Positions 1-9,178 of a DNA stretch of 64,000 nt are shown one piece after another (positions within the stretch are counted from its first letter, which is position 1; every line of letters starts with the position of its first letter). This DNA comes from JAOARY01 sp045345765. Its GTDB lineage: Bacteria > Bacillota > Clostridia > Peptostreptococcales > Peptostreptococcaceae. The notes beneath the pieces were generated by a model. That model made no database searches, was not told the DNA's origin, and was given only the letters and a program-made list of their open reading frames with translations. Both the position numbers and the translations under genes were made by a program. The stretch covers positions 3,038,001-3,102,000 of the forward strand of contig CP148265.1 in the NCBI GenBank assembly GCA_045345765.1. Direction: 5' to 3'.

Positions 1-305
1 AATAATAAGAATAATTTTTTTGCTATTACTCTTAGCTCAAAATAAGAATTAAAAAAATCTATTGATAAACTAAGAATTATAAGAATAGCAAAAATTTTAA
101 TTGTAAGTTTTATTATTTTTTTATTATTTACAATAATAGACATTAAGTATCCCAAAATTAAAAGAATATAAGAAAGTTTTAATATTATATCAGAAATTTG
201 ATATATAGATAAAAATTTTATAAACATTTGCAAATGTGGATTAATATCTATTAAGGATGATATGAGTGTTAATAATAAAAATATAATTAAACAAATTTTT
301 TTCAT
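1..305 (-). CDS. Partial integral membrane protein, cut by left window edge
   Basis: An open frame runs from an ATG at 303-305 to the window edge without a stop (about 101 codons seen). The start overlaps the stop of the rhodanese lipoprotein gene (TAATG), so the two are probably translationally coupled in one minus-strand operon. The visible protein begins with a KK-hydrophobic stretch and has three hydrophobic segments separated by short basic loops, with Ile/Leu/Phe-rich composition typical of a membrane protein. No family could be recognised from the fragment, and its C-terminus lies outside the window. Confidence 0.6.
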   Translation of the reverse strand, partial: MKKICLIIFLLLTLISSLIDINPHLQMFIKFLSIYQISDIILKLSYILLILGYLMSIIVNNKKIIKLTIKIFAILIILSLSIDFFNSYFELRVIAKKLFLL

Positions 306-1672
306 TATTTGATATCACCAATTTCTATAGGGTTGTTATCAGGGTCTAAACTCCATACAAACCAACCATCATCAAATAAAGAAACATTTTCATATCCTAA
401 CATCATGGCATCGACTAATGTTAAACTTGCTCTCCAACCAGTACCGCAGTAAAATGCGATTTTATTATCCTTATTTAAACCTATTTCCTTATAATATGAA
501 TCAACTTCAGATAAAGATCTATGTGTTCCATCTATATCTTCGAAATTATCCATATCTTGAGAAGTTGTTCCGGAATTACACCAAACTGAATCTTTTATTC
601 TACCTTTTCTATCGAAATAACTATAGCCACTTGTTTTACCAACATATTCATCATAAGTTCTCACACTTACTAATTTTCCATTTTCATCACTTAATATGTT
701 TTTAGCTCCATCTACATTTATAACTAAATCTTTATTAGCAGGTTGAGTAAATGAAATTTTTTCATTATTTTTTCTACCCTCTGTAATTCTTTTTACATCT
801 TTAGTATTGTCAAGTTCATATCCAGCACTAACCCAAGCATCTTTTCCACCATTAAGGACTCTAACATCTTTAACACCTAAATATTTTAAAGTAACAAAAA
901 CTCTTTCAGCACCCATTGAAGGTTTTCCGTAAACAATAACTGTAGTATCTTCATTAATTGAGTATTTATCTAATAAATCAAATAATTCTTTATCAGATTT
1001 TAAGTTCCAATTTGGACCTTCTTCTACGTAATTAGTATCTAAGAACATAGCATTTTTTACATGTCCATTTTCATAGTCCTTAAGACCATCATAAGTACAT
1101 TCTAAGATTAAGAAATCATCACCATTATAACTTTCAACTTCTTTTCCATCGATTAAATCATTAACCCAAGATGGGGAAACTAAAATTTCGTAATTTGAAT
1201 ATTTAACAAGCTTTGTATTTTCTTCACTTAAATATTCTTTTATTGAATAATTATTAAGATTTTCATAACCTAAATCTTTTAATTTATTTAAAAATTTTTC
1301 ACTTTTTTTACCTACATTACAATATGCAATTATGTTTTTATCTTTAGTTATATTCTTTTCGTTTAATAATGTTTGTAAATCTGAATCATCTTTAACTAAA
1401 TCTAACCAAGTTATTGGAAATTGTATAGCCGACTTAATATGTCCACCAGCTAAATCTTTATTAGGTTTAAAACCATTGTAAGATGAATCATCTCTAACAT
1501 CTATAACTATTGTATTTTCATCAGTCACAGCACTGTTAACAAGGCTTAAATCAGTTTTTTTTATTTCTATTTCTTTTTTAGTTTGTTGTTCTGTTTCTTT
1601 ATTATTACATCCAATCATTGATGTAATAACCAATAAAGTTACCAAACATGATAATAATATTTTTTTCTTCAT
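305..1672 (-). CDS. Lipoprotein with three rhodanese-like domains
   Basis: The 455-residue protein has a lipoprotein signal peptide with lipobox SMIGC (lipidated Cys22), so it should be anchored outside the cytoplasmic membrane. Three rhodanese-type (sulfurtransferase) repeats follow: about residues 42-150 with active-site loop CNVGKKS (Cys118), about 165-290 in which the loop reads GKPSMGAER and has no cysteine, and about 310-450 with CGTGWRAS (Cys409). Active rhodaneses carry sulfur on that cysteine; the middle domain is therefore predicted inactive and structural. The ATG start follows TAAGGAG. It is co-oriented and overlapping with the partial membrane protein downstream. The substrate is unknown; roles in extracellular sulfane-sulfur or thiol metabolism are possible. 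Confidence 0.85.
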   Translation of the reverse strand: MKKKILLSCLVTLLVITSMIGCNNKETEQQTKKEIEIKKTDLSLVNSAVTDENTIVIDVRDDSSYNGFKPNKDLAGGHIKSAIQFPITWLDLVKDDSDLQTLLNEKNITKDKNIIAYCNVGKKSEKFLNKLKDLGYENLNNYSIKEYLSEENTKLVKYSNYEILVSPSWVNDLIDGKEVESYNGDDFLILECTYDGLKDYENGHVKNAMFLDTNYVEEGPNWNLKSDKELFDLLDKYSINEDTTVIVYGKPSMGAERVFVTLKYLGVKDVRVLNGGKDAWVSAGYELDNTKDVKRITEGRKNNEKISFTQPANKDLVINVDGAKNILSDENGKLVSVRTYDEYVGKTSGYSYFDRKGRIKDSVWCNSGTTSQDMDNFEDIDGTHRSLSEVDSYYKEIGLNKDNKIAFYCGTGWRASLTLVDAMMLGYENVSLFDDGWFVWSLDPDNNPIEIGDIK

Positions 1673-1879
1673 TTTTTTAACTCCTTAGTATTTATATTTT
1701 TTAAAAAATCCATTAATAAGAGTTTATAATTATATTTAGATTTAATCAAATAGAAAATAATAATAATTCCAAAAAAACTATAGATTTTATTGATAAAAGC
1801 CGATTAATATACTAAGACCTATAAAAATGGGTTAGCTTTATGTGTTTAATTATAAATATGTTTTATCACTTGAAGGGAT

Positions 1880-2509
1880 GTGAGTTTTGTGAAAATTACG
1901 GAAGGGAATCCTTATATCAAAAACGATTATAAACCAATCAAAGAGGTAAAAGACAAAAAAATGGAACATGAATCAATTAAGGTGAAAGAAATTAAAAAAG
2001 AAAAAAATGAAGAATTTATAAAAAATGATATAGGAAAACATGAGGAAGTAAGTTTAAATTATAAAAAACCACAAGTAGATGAAAAAACTATACAAAAATT
2101 ATGGGATGAAGTAAATAGACAGACTGAAAGTTTAAGAAGATTAGTAGAACAACTTATAAAAAAACAAGGATACACAGTAGAAGAAGTTTTAAAAAATAAA
2201 GAAATAAAAATAGAAATTGATGAGGAAACACAAGCTAAAGCTAAAGAAGCTATTAGTGAAGATGGCTATTTTGGAGTAGAAAATACTGCAAACAGAATAA
2301 TTGAATTTGCAAAGGCTATTTCAGGTGGAGATAAATCTAAGATCGGTTTATTAAAAGATGCTGTGATAGAAGGATTTAAACAAGCGAAAGAGGCACTTGG
2401 AGGCGAATTACCAGAAATATCAGAAAAAACATATGATAGAGTTATGGAATTATTTGATGAATGGGAAAATGGAGAAACAACACAAAAAGTTGAAACAAAT
2501 GTAGAATAA
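1880..2509 (+). CDS. Conserved-looking cytoplasmic hypothetical protein
   Basis: The 209-residue protein starts at a GTG preceded by GAAGGGAT; a second GTG three codons later is an alternative start. The first 70 residues are Lys/Glu-rich and probably disordered. Residues 70-205 look mostly helical, with segments such as LWDEVNRQTESLRRLVEQL and a C-terminal VMELFDEWENG. It has no signal peptide or membrane segment. I do not recognise the family. It is monocistronic and ends in a bidirectional hairpin shared with the convergent formimidoylglutamase gene. Confidence 0.65.
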   Translation: MSFVKITEGNPYIKNDYKPIKEVKDKKMEHESIKVKEIKKEKNEEFIKNDIGKHEEVSLNYKKPQVDEKTIQKLWDEVNRQTESLRRLVEQLIKKQGYTVEEVLKNKEIKIEIDEETQAKAKEAISEDGYFGVENTANRIIEFAKAISGGDKSKIGLLKDAVIEGFKQAKEALGGELPEISEKTYDRVMELFDEWENGETTQKVETNVE

Positions 2510-2536
2510 AAAAATGGGCTTAAGCCCATTTTTTTA
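2507..2536. terminator. Bidirectional intrinsic terminator
   Basis: A perfect palindrome built on AATGGGCTTAAGCCCATT is flanked by A-run on the left and T-run on the right. It therefore gives a hairpin plus U-tract on both strands, serving the convergent genes that end at 2509 and 2534. Confidence 0.9.
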
Positions 2537-3547
2537 TTCTACATTTAGTTTTTTTATTTGGCAAACAGTATCTATTATGCTAAATATTAGTGCAGATGCT
2601 AAATTAGCTGTTGTATTATCTTGGTCAAATCTTGGAGAAACTTCTGCAATATCAAAACTTATTAATTTGTCAGATCTGATTATGTATTTTATAAATTTTA
2701 ATGCTTTTTCTGGATTTATACCAAGTGGTTGTGTAGCACTAACTCCAGGTGCATATGCTGATGAAAATACATCTGTGCATATTGTTAAATAAATATGGTC
2801 ATTTGATTTTATAAAATCATCAAGACTTTCAATTATTGGCCAAGTATTTTTATTTTGGATATCTTTTGCAAGAACATATTTTGCATTTAGTTTATCGGCG
2901 GTTTTAAATAAATCTAATGTATTTCTATGTTTTTGTATCCCCATGCAAAAATAAGAATATTTAGTATTGTTTTCTATGCACATGTCTGCAATTTGTCTAA
3001 ACATTGTACCAGAATTACCTTTTTCAAAATAAGGTCTTAAGTCAAAATGAGCATCGAAATTTACAATTCCTATTTTAGGGTTTTCATTTTGTGTTTTTAA
3101 ATTTTTATATATACCCTTATAATTTCCAAATGCAACTTCATGCCCGCCACCTAAAACTAGTGGAATTAAATTTAGTGATATTATTCGATCAACACAATAA
3201 GCTAAATCATCTTGTGCTTTTTCCAAATTAGAATCATTGCAATGTATATCACCAAAATCATATATTTTTACATCTTGTTTAAATCTACAAGGTAGATTTC
3301 TAAGTTCATTTCTTATAGCAAAAGGTCCTTTTTTAGCACCTTGTCTACCTTTATTTCTTTTTACACCTTCATCACAACAAAATCCAATAATTCCAAACCC
3401 TAATTTAATATCAAATGGTTTTAAATCATCAGTTAAATTTTTCACTTCAATCCATTGATGCCACCTAAATGCATCGTAATTAGTTTCACTGTCAATTCTC
3501 CCTTGCCAAAAATCCTTTTGAGTAGGAGAATAATTATAAGAAAACAT
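2534..3547 (-). CDS. hutG: Formimidoylglutamase-like ureohydrolase
   Basis: The 337-residue protein belongs to the arginase/agmatinase/formimidoylglutamase superfamily, which hydrolyses guanidino or formimidoyl groups with a binuclear Mn centre. Visible metal-site motifs are GGGHEVA (His136), NFDAHFD (Asp165, His167, Asp169) and the ICTD segment (Asp259). The N-terminal DFWQGRIDS...RWHQW signature and the APGVSATQPLG segment favour formimidoylglutamase (histidine degradation to glutamate and formamide) over agmatinase or arginase. The first residue of the usual D-x-D pair near 257 is Cys here. The ATG follows GAAGGGAG. No other hut gene is adjacent, so the pathway assignment rests on sequence alone. 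Confidence 0.82.
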   Translation of the reverse strand: MFSYNYSPTQKDFWQGRIDSETNYDAFRWHQWIEVKNLTDDLKPFDIKLGFGIIGFCCDEGVKRNKGRQGAKKGPFAIRNELRNLPCRFKQDVKIYDFGDIHCNDSNLEKAQDDLAYCVDRIISLNLIPLVLGGGHEVAFGNYKGIYKNLKTQNENPKIGIVNFDAHFDLRPYFEKGNSGTMFRQIADMCIENNTKYSYFCMGIQKHRNTLDLFKTADKLNAKYVLAKDIQNKNTWPIIESLDDFIKSNDHIYLTICTDVFSSAYAPGVSATQPLGINPEKALKFIKYIIRSDKLISFDIAEVSPRFDQDNTTANLASALIFSIIDTVCQIKKLNVE

Positions 3548-3617
3548 TTTAATACTCCCTTCATATTTAAAACATAATTTATTCGACTTAATTATAACAT
3601 AAGTTTGTTTTAGTGCA

Positions 3618-3664
3618 ATATAAAAGCTTCATATTAATACATTTAGACTATTAATATGAAGCTT
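3618..3664 (-). terminator. Terminator of the Xaa-Pro aminopeptidase gene
   Basis: A perfect 16-bp inverted repeat (AAGCTTCATATTAATA at 3624-3639 and its complement at 3649-3664) is followed on the minus strand by TTTTATAT. It lies just downstream of the gene ending at 3679. Confidence 0.88.
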
Positions 3665-3678
3665 AAAAAACATCTATA

Positions 3679-5460
3679 CTATATTTTTCTTGTGTAGTTT
3701 TTCAACCATGATTTTTCATCATCATTTAAATGTATACTTACTTTATCATATACCTTTTGATGATAATTATTTAGATATGTTTTTTCTTCAACTGTCAACA
3801 TACTTTCATCTAAAGCATCTAAATCTATTGGAGCTAATGTTAATACATCAAATTTCATAAATTGACCAAATTCATTTTTCATGTCTTTTTTAACAACTAA
3901 TTCATTTTCAATTCTAATACCATGTGAATTTTCTACATAAATTCCTGGTTCATTAGTTACAACCATGTTTTCTTCAAGTTTTTGAGAATTATATTGCCAT
4001 CTAATTCCATGAGGTCCTTCGTGGATATTTAAAAAGAATCCAACACCGTGACCAGTACCACATTTATAATCTATAGCATTATCCCACATAGGTTTTCTTG
4101 CTAATATATCTAAATTTGTTCCTGTAACGCCATATAAGAATTTAGCCATAGACAAATTAAGCATACCTTTTAAGACTAATGTAAAATGAGTTCTTTGTTC
4201 TTTTGTAATTTCACCCAAGGCTATAGTTCTAGTTATATCAGTAGAACCATCTAAATATTGTCCGCCTGAATCAACTAGATATAAATCTTTAGCTTCTAAT
4301 TTTTTATGACTGTCTTTAGTAGCACTATAATGCATAAGAGCAGCATTTTCTTTGTATGCAGAAATAGTTTTGAAACTTGGTTCTACAAATAAATCTTGTT
4401 CTTTTCTATATTCTTCAAGTTTTTCTTCTGCTGATAATTCAGTCATTTCTTTTTTTGTTATATTTTCTTTTAAGTATTTCATGAATTTAGTAAAGGCAAC
4501 CCCATCTTTTATATGAGAATTTATAGCATTTTTTATTTCTATTTCATTTTTACAAGCTTTTAAAAGCGTTGATGGATTTTGTCCATCATGTATTTTGATA
4601 TCAGAATTTAAATTTTTGCTTATAAAATAATTTACTTTAGTAGAATCTATAAGTATTGATTTATCTTTTAAATCTTTTATAAATGTATCAAATTCAATAT
4701 AATCTTTTATTTGTACATTGTTTTCATTTAGATAATTTTTTATATCATCATCAACTTTATTTAAATCAATAAATAATATAGCTTCACTATTATTTATATA
4801 AGAATAAGCTAATGATACAGGATTATAAGATACATCATTTCCCCTAATATTATAAATCCAAGCTATATCATCTAATGTGGATAATATATGAGAATTAACT
4901 TTTTCTTTTTCTAAAACAATTCTAATTTGTTCTAATTTTTTTGAAGTTGATAAACCTGCATATTTTTCATCATGTAAAAAAGCATTTTTATTTGGTAAAG
5001 CAGGTCTATCTGTCCAAATCTCATTTATTAAATCCATATTATAAACTATATTTTTAAACTTGCTTTCAAATTCTAAACCTTTTTTAGTAGAAACAGTTTT
5101 ACCGTAAAAACCTAAAACATCTTTTGGATCAAGATTTTCTTCTAAAAATTCTTCATAAGTTAAAACATTTTCCTCACCCATTTTATATAAATCAATAGAA
5201 GAGTCTTTTAGTTCTTTTTCAGCTTGGATAAAATATCTTCCATCAGTCCAAAGTCCGCATTTGTCTTTTGTAATAACAACTGTCCCAGCAGAACCTGTGA
5301 ATCCAGATATAAATTCTCTTGATTTGAAATGTTCACCAACATATTCACTAGCATGATAGTCAGCAGAAGGAATAATATAAGCGTCTATATTATTTTCTAT
5401 CATAATATTTTTTAATGCATCAACTCTTTGTTTAACAGTTAAATCTGTTTTTGTAGTCAC
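3679..5460 (-). CDS. pepP: Xaa-Pro aminopeptidase (M24B)
   Basis: The 593-residue protein is a long-form (three-domain) aminopeptidase P, which releases N-terminal residues linked to proline. The C-terminal pita-bread domain carries all five metal ligands: Asp397 (LVDSGGQY), Asp408 (TDITRT), His471 (GTGHGVG), Glu504 (TNEPGIY) and Glu518 (RIENELV). Two creatinase-like N-terminal domains cover about residues 8-310. It starts at a GTG eight bases after AAGGGGG; a TATAAT lies upstream at 5502-5507 (minus strand). It has no signal peptide, so it is cytoplasmic. It probably works with the M29 aminopeptidase in peptide catabolism. Confidence 0.93.
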   Translation of the reverse strand: MTTKTDLTVKQRVDALKNIMIENNIDAYIIPSADYHASEYVGEHFKSREFISGFTGSAGTVVITKDKCGLWTDGRYFIQAEKELKDSSIDLYKMGEENVLTYEEFLEENLDPKDVLGFYGKTVSTKKGLEFESKFKNIVYNMDLINEIWTDRPALPNKNAFLHDEKYAGLSTSKKLEQIRIVLEKEKVNSHILSTLDDIAWIYNIRGNDVSYNPVSLAYSYINNSEAILFIDLNKVDDDIKNYLNENNVQIKDYIEFDTFIKDLKDKSILIDSTKVNYFISKNLNSDIKIHDGQNPSTLLKACKNEIEIKNAINSHIKDGVAFTKFMKYLKENITKKEMTELSAEEKLEEYRKEQDLFVEPSFKTISAYKENAALMHYSATKDSHKKLEAKDLYLVDSGGQYLDGSTDITRTIALGEITKEQRTHFTLVLKGMLNLSMAKFLYGVTGTNLDILARKPMWDNAIDYKCGTGHGVGFFLNIHEGPHGIRWQYNSQKLEENMVVTNEPGIYVENSHGIRIENELVVKKDMKNEFGQFMKFDVLTLAPIDLDALDESMLTVEEKTYLNNYHQKVYDKVSIHLNDDEKSWLKNYTRKI

Positions 5461-5645
5461 AAAAAATACCCCCTTAAATTTTTTTTGTATATCTAAAAAA
5501 TATTATACAACATATTATAACGTTTATAAAATATATTTGTATAAAAATTAAATTAGATTATTAAAAATAGAAAATAGTCTTATTAAAATAATATTATCGT
5601 AAATGATAATAAAAAATTATAATAAACAAAATAGTAGATTAATGT

Positions 5646-5651
5646 TATAAT
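5646..5651 (+). promoter_or_regulatory. Extended -10 element for the YwaF-like gene
   Basis: TGTTATAAT is an extended -10 hexamer about 47 bases before the start at 5698. No good -35 is visible, which is tolerated with an extended -10. Confidence 0.5.
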
Positions 5652-5697
5652 ATTAAAGATTGCTAAAATAAAACAACTAATTAAGAAAGGAGTTTTT

Positions 5698-6474
5698 ATG
5701 GATATCTTAAGTATATTTTTAAAAGAATTTTTTACTGTTTCTTCAAAAAGACCACTTAATCTATTTTCACCAGAACATATTATACCTATCGTTTTGATGA
5801 TTATGGTTATTTTTTATATAAGGTTAAATAAACAAAAGATAAAAATAAATAATAATAGAAAAAAAATAATTGAAAAAACATTTATTTTCTTGTTTTTATC
5901 TCAACAATTTATGTTATATTTTTGGTATTTTTTTAATGGAAAGTTTGATTTAAGAGATTCTTTGCCACTTTATTTATGTAGAATTATAACGATATTATGT
6001 ATAATAATGATAGCAAAAAGAAGTTTTAAAATATTTGAAATTGTTTATTTTTGGGGGTTAGGTGGAGCATTACAAGCTTTAATTACACCAGATACTAGTG
6101 GATGTAATTATTTTAGTGCTATGTACATACAGTTTTTCATAGCCCATTGTGGGATAATAATATCTATTTTTTATATGATGTTTGTATATGATTATATTCC
6201 TAATATAAAATCATTAAAAAAAGCAATCAATTGGAATATAATTTATTTAGTATTTACTTATGGTTTTAATTTCTTAGTAGATGGAAATTATTCATATCTT
6301 AGAAACAAACCACTTACACCAACTGTATTAGATTATTTCCCAGAATATCCAATTTATATTCCAATTGCGAGCTTAGGAATATTTTTTATATATTTTCTTT
6401 TATATCTACCTTTTTCAAAAAAACAATATGTTTATGAAACGAAATTATATGAAAATGATAGAGTAAAGATATAG
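5698..6474 (+). CDS. TIGR02206/YwaF-type integral membrane protein
   Basis: The 258-residue protein has about seven hydrophobic helices. Conserved-looking features are the N-terminal FSPEHIIPI, the LPLYLCRI segment, WGLGGALQALITPD and HCGIIIS, followed by a late P-rich loop (NKPLTPTVLDYFPEYP). These match the pattern of the TIGR02206/YwaF family of bacterial membrane proteins, whose function is unknown. The ATG follows AAAGGAG with good spacing. It is monocistronic and convergent with the ClC gene. No transport motif is evident. Confidence 0.78.
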   Translation: MDILSIFLKEFFTVSSKRPLNLFSPEHIIPIVLMIMVIFYIRLNKQKIKINNNRKKIIEKTFIFLFLSQQFMLYFWYFFNGKFDLRDSLPLYLCRIITILCIIMIAKRSFKIFEIVYFWGLGGALQALITPDTSGCNYFSAMYIQFFIAHCGIIISIFYMMFVYDYIPNIKSLKKAINWNIIYLVFTYGFNFLVDGNYSYLRNKPLTPTVLDYFPEYPIYIPIASLGIFFIYFLLYLPFSKKQYVYETKLYENDRVKI

Positions 6475-6503
6475 ATAAAATATAATTATATTTTATCTAT
6501 ATC
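6468..6503. terminator. 36-bp perfect palindrome at a convergent gene end
   Basis: The sequence from 6468 to 6503 equals its own reverse complement over all 36 bases, with AATT at the centre. It contains the stop codons of both convergent genes (6472-6474 plus, 6486-6488 minus). It lacks a strong flanking U-tract, so it may act as an mRNA 3'-end protector or weak terminator rather than a classical one. Confidence 0.6.
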
Positions 6504-7748
6504 CCCATCTTTAAAACTAGAAATATTATCTGTATTTCTAAAATCTTTCATATATACACTTATTCTCGATGCTATTATAAAACTCATTATACATGAAATT
6601 GAAGAATATACACCAATTTGTTTACCAAACAGTTCAAGGGCCAAAACACATGATGCAATTGGAGCATTAGTACAAGCAGCCAAAAGTGATACTATCCCAC
6701 TTGCTGCAAATAAAGTTGTATTTTTATTAAATACTTGTCCAAGAAAATTACCAAATGATGATCCTATAAATAATATGGGTGATATAAGTCCACCACTACC
6801 TCCACAAGCTGTTGTAATTGATGTAAAAAGAATTTTCATCAAAAAATCAAATGGCATTGCATTTTTCCCACTTAAATTTTTTAAAATTTCATCTTCTCCT
6901 ATATAAAAAAATTTTATCATATCGTATTTATCTTTAAAAATTAAATAAATCAATATAAGACTTAATCCACCTAGGAATCCTTTTATAGTATCATTTTTAA
7001 TTTTAAAAAATATATCTTTAAAATAAGCAATGGTAAAAATAAAAATATAACCAACTATCCCAAGTGCTATTCCCATAAAAATAGATTCCCACAACAATAA
7101 AAAATCTTTGTCGTTTATTTTATAAAAATTATTAAAATGATAATTGTATCCCAAAAATTGAATAAATTTAAATGATGATATAGAAGATATTGCTGATAAA
7201 AACAATAAATTATAATGTATTTTGTCCATAGCTAATATTTCAACTGCAAATAAAGATGAAGCAATTGGTGCACCTAAAATAGTTGAAAATCCAGCACTAA
7301 TACCGCATATTAAATATTTTTTATTGTTTTTTATATGAAAATTTTCTGTTATAAAAGATGCACACGCCCCACCAAGTTGGGCACTAGGACCAACCTTACC
7401 TAATGACCCACCAAAAGATAAAGTTATGATTGTTGCTAAAATTTTAGTTGGTATTATCTTAAAACCAATATGTCCTTTATTTTCACGTATTGCAGTAATA
7501 ACTTTTTCTGTTCCATATCCTTTGGCATCTTTATCAAATTTATTTATTATATAATTATTGAGCATCAAACCTATTGGTAAAAACAAAAAAGATATATGCT
7601 CTTTTAATAAATATGTATTTAATATTTTTAATGAAGCTAAAAATAAAAAAACTACAATACTTGTAAATATACCAATACATGTTGCTAATAATGCTGATAA
7701 TGTTACTTTTTTTATAGATTTAATATCATAAAAGATACTTTTTAACAT
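6486..7748 (-). CDS. ClC-family chloride channel without gating glutamate
   Basis: The 420-residue membrane protein has the ClC fold signatures: KGYGTEKV (about 77-83), the GKxGP filter GKVGPSAQ (117-124), SAGFSTILGAPIASSLFAVE (151-170), GGLISPI and NAPIASCVLALELFG. In classical Cl-/H+ exchangers the filter reads GREGP and its Glu gates the pore; here it is Val119. The internal proton-transfer Glu (second E of the EE pair) is Ile171. Both losses are typical of ClC proteins that act as passive channels, so a channel rather than an antiporter is inferred. The ATG follows AAAAGGAG. It is convergent with the upstream membrane gene. Confidence 0.85.
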   Translation of the reverse strand: MLKSIFYDIKSIKKVTLSALLATCIGIFTSIVVFLFLASLKILNTYLLKEHISFLFLPIGLMLNNYIINKFDKDAKGYGTEKVITAIRENKGHIGFKIIPTKILATIITLSFGGSLGKVGPSAQLGGACASFITENFHIKNNKKYLICGISAGFSTILGAPIASSLFAVEILAMDKIHYNLLFLSAISSISSFKFIQFLGYNYHFNNFYKINDKDFLLLWESIFMGIALGIVGYIFIFTIAYFKDIFFKIKNDTIKGFLGGLSLILIYLIFKDKYDMIKFFYIGEDEILKNLSGKNAMPFDFLMKILFTSITTACGGSGGLISPILFIGSSFGNFLGQVFNKNTTLFAASGIVSLLAACTNAPIASCVLALELFGKQIGVYSSISCIMSFIIASRISVYMKDFRNTDNISSFKDGDIDKI

Positions 7749-7891
7749 TACAATAACTCCTTTTAATTTGATTAATATATTTATGATACCCTTAGTTTAA
7801 TTTTAAAATAGCATTTGACTAAAATCAAACTTGAAATATTTAATTTTAAAATCAAATTATACAAATTTTAAATACGTATAAAAATTTTAAT

Positions 7892-7912
7892 ATAATAGTG
7901 TTATACTATTAT
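7892..7912 (+). promoter_or_regulatory. Inverted repeat upstream of M29 aminopeptidase
   Basis: ATAATAGT and ACTATTAT flank GTTAT, giving 8-bp perfect arms. The repeat contains TATAAT at 7891-7896 and lies 38-58 bases before the start codon. It may be an operator over a promoter; nothing in the window identifies a binding protein. Confidence 0.35.
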
Positions 7913-7949
7913 TGTATTAATAAATATAAATTTATGGAGGTTTTATTAA

Positions 7950-9065
7950 ATGGATTCTAGAATAAATATTTTAGCAAAAAATTTAGTAGCGTATTCATGC
8001 GAAATAAAAGAAGGAGAAAAAGTTTTAATAGAATGTTATGGAGATTCTCCAAAACTTCTTGTAAAAGCTTTAATAAAAGAAATTCATAGCAAAAAAGCAT
8101 TTCCTTTCGTAACATTAAAAGATAATAGCATACAAAGAGAATTATTACTAGAAGGATCAAAGGAATTATACGATTCGATGGCTAAATATGAATTAGAAAG
8201 AATGAAAGAAATGGATGCTTATATCGGTATTAGGGGACATCATAATGTTAATGAATTATCTGATATAGATTCAAAAAATATGAATGAATATATGATGTAT
8301 TTCAGTAAACCTGTCCATGGTATAGAAAGAGTAAATAACACTAGATGGGTTGTTTTAAGATATCCAAATGAATCAATGGCTCAAATGTCTAATATGAGTT
8401 TAGAAAAATTTGAAGATTTTTATTTTAATGTTTGTAATTTAGATTATGAGAAAATGTCAAAAGCAATGGATAATTTAGTAGAACTTATGAATAAAACTGA
8501 TAAAGTAAAAATTATAGGGCAAGGAACTAATTTAGAATTTTCAATAAAAGATATTCCTGCTATCAAATGTGATGGTAAGATGAATATACCTGACGGGGAA
8601 GTCTTTAGCGCTCCTGTTAAGAATTCTATCAATGGTACTTTACATTACAATACATTTGCAAATTATCAAGGTACTAAATTTGATAATATAAAATTGGAAT
8701 TTAAAGATGGAAAAATTATAAATGCAACAGCAAATGAAACTAAAAAAATTAATGAAATTTTTGATACTGATGAAGGTGCTAGATATGTTGGTGAATTTGC
8801 AATAGGAGTAAATCCATACATATTAAATCCTATGGGTGATACGTTATTTGATGAAAAAATAATGGGAAGTTTTCACTTTACACCAGGACAATGTTATGAA
8901 GAAGCACCAAATGGAAATGACTCAGCTATACATTGGGATTTAGTTTGTATCCAAACTAAAGAATATGGTGGTGGAGAAATATATTTTGATGATGTTCTTA
9001 TAAGAAAAGATGGTTTATTTGTTGTAGAAGAGTTAGAAGCGCTTAATCCAAAAAATTTAATGTAA
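7950..9065 (+). CDS. Aminopeptidase, M29 family (AmpS/PepS type)
   Basis: The 371-residue protein is a metallo-aminopeptidase of peptidase family M29. Residues fitting the binuclear metal site are Glu217 (PDGEVFSAP), Glu282 (GEFAIGVNP), His309 (GSFHFTPG), Tyr316 (GQCYEE), His328 and Asp330 (SAIHWDLV); their spacing matches characterised AmpS-type enzymes. There is no signal peptide, so it is cytoplasmic and would release N-terminal residues from imported peptides. The ATG follows ATGGAGG. It is monocistronic and closed by a terminator at 9110-9150. Confidence 0.92.
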   Translation: MDSRINILAKNLVAYSCEIKEGEKVLIECYGDSPKLLVKALIKEIHSKKAFPFVTLKDNSIQRELLLEGSKELYDSMAKYELERMKEMDAYIGIRGHHNVNELSDIDSKNMNEYMMYFSKPVHGIERVNNTRWVVLRYPNESMAQMSNMSLEKFEDFYFNVCNLDYEKMSKAMDNLVELMNKTDKVKIIGQGTNLEFSIKDIPAIKCDGKMNIPDGEVFSAPVKNSINGTLHYNTFANYQGTKFDNIKLEFKDGKIINATANETKKINEIFDTDEGARYVGEFAIGVNPYILNPMGDTLFDEKIMGSFHFTPGQCYEEAPNGNDSAIHWDLVCIQTKEYGGGEIYFDDVLIRKDGLFVVEELEALNPKNLM

Positions 9066-9109
9066 TTGAAATATTATTATAATATAATAAAAGGTATTAA
9101 ATAAATAGA

Positions 9110-9150
9110 AAATCAATAAAAAGATACATACTTTTTATTGATTTTTTATT
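9110..9150 (+). terminator. Intrinsic terminator after M29 gene
   Basis: AAATCAATAAAAAG pairs with CTTTTTATTGATTT around a 7-base loop, followed by TTTATTT. Confidence 0.88.
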
Positions 9151-9178
9151 TACTTAATAATTAAGAGGAAGTGGTTTT

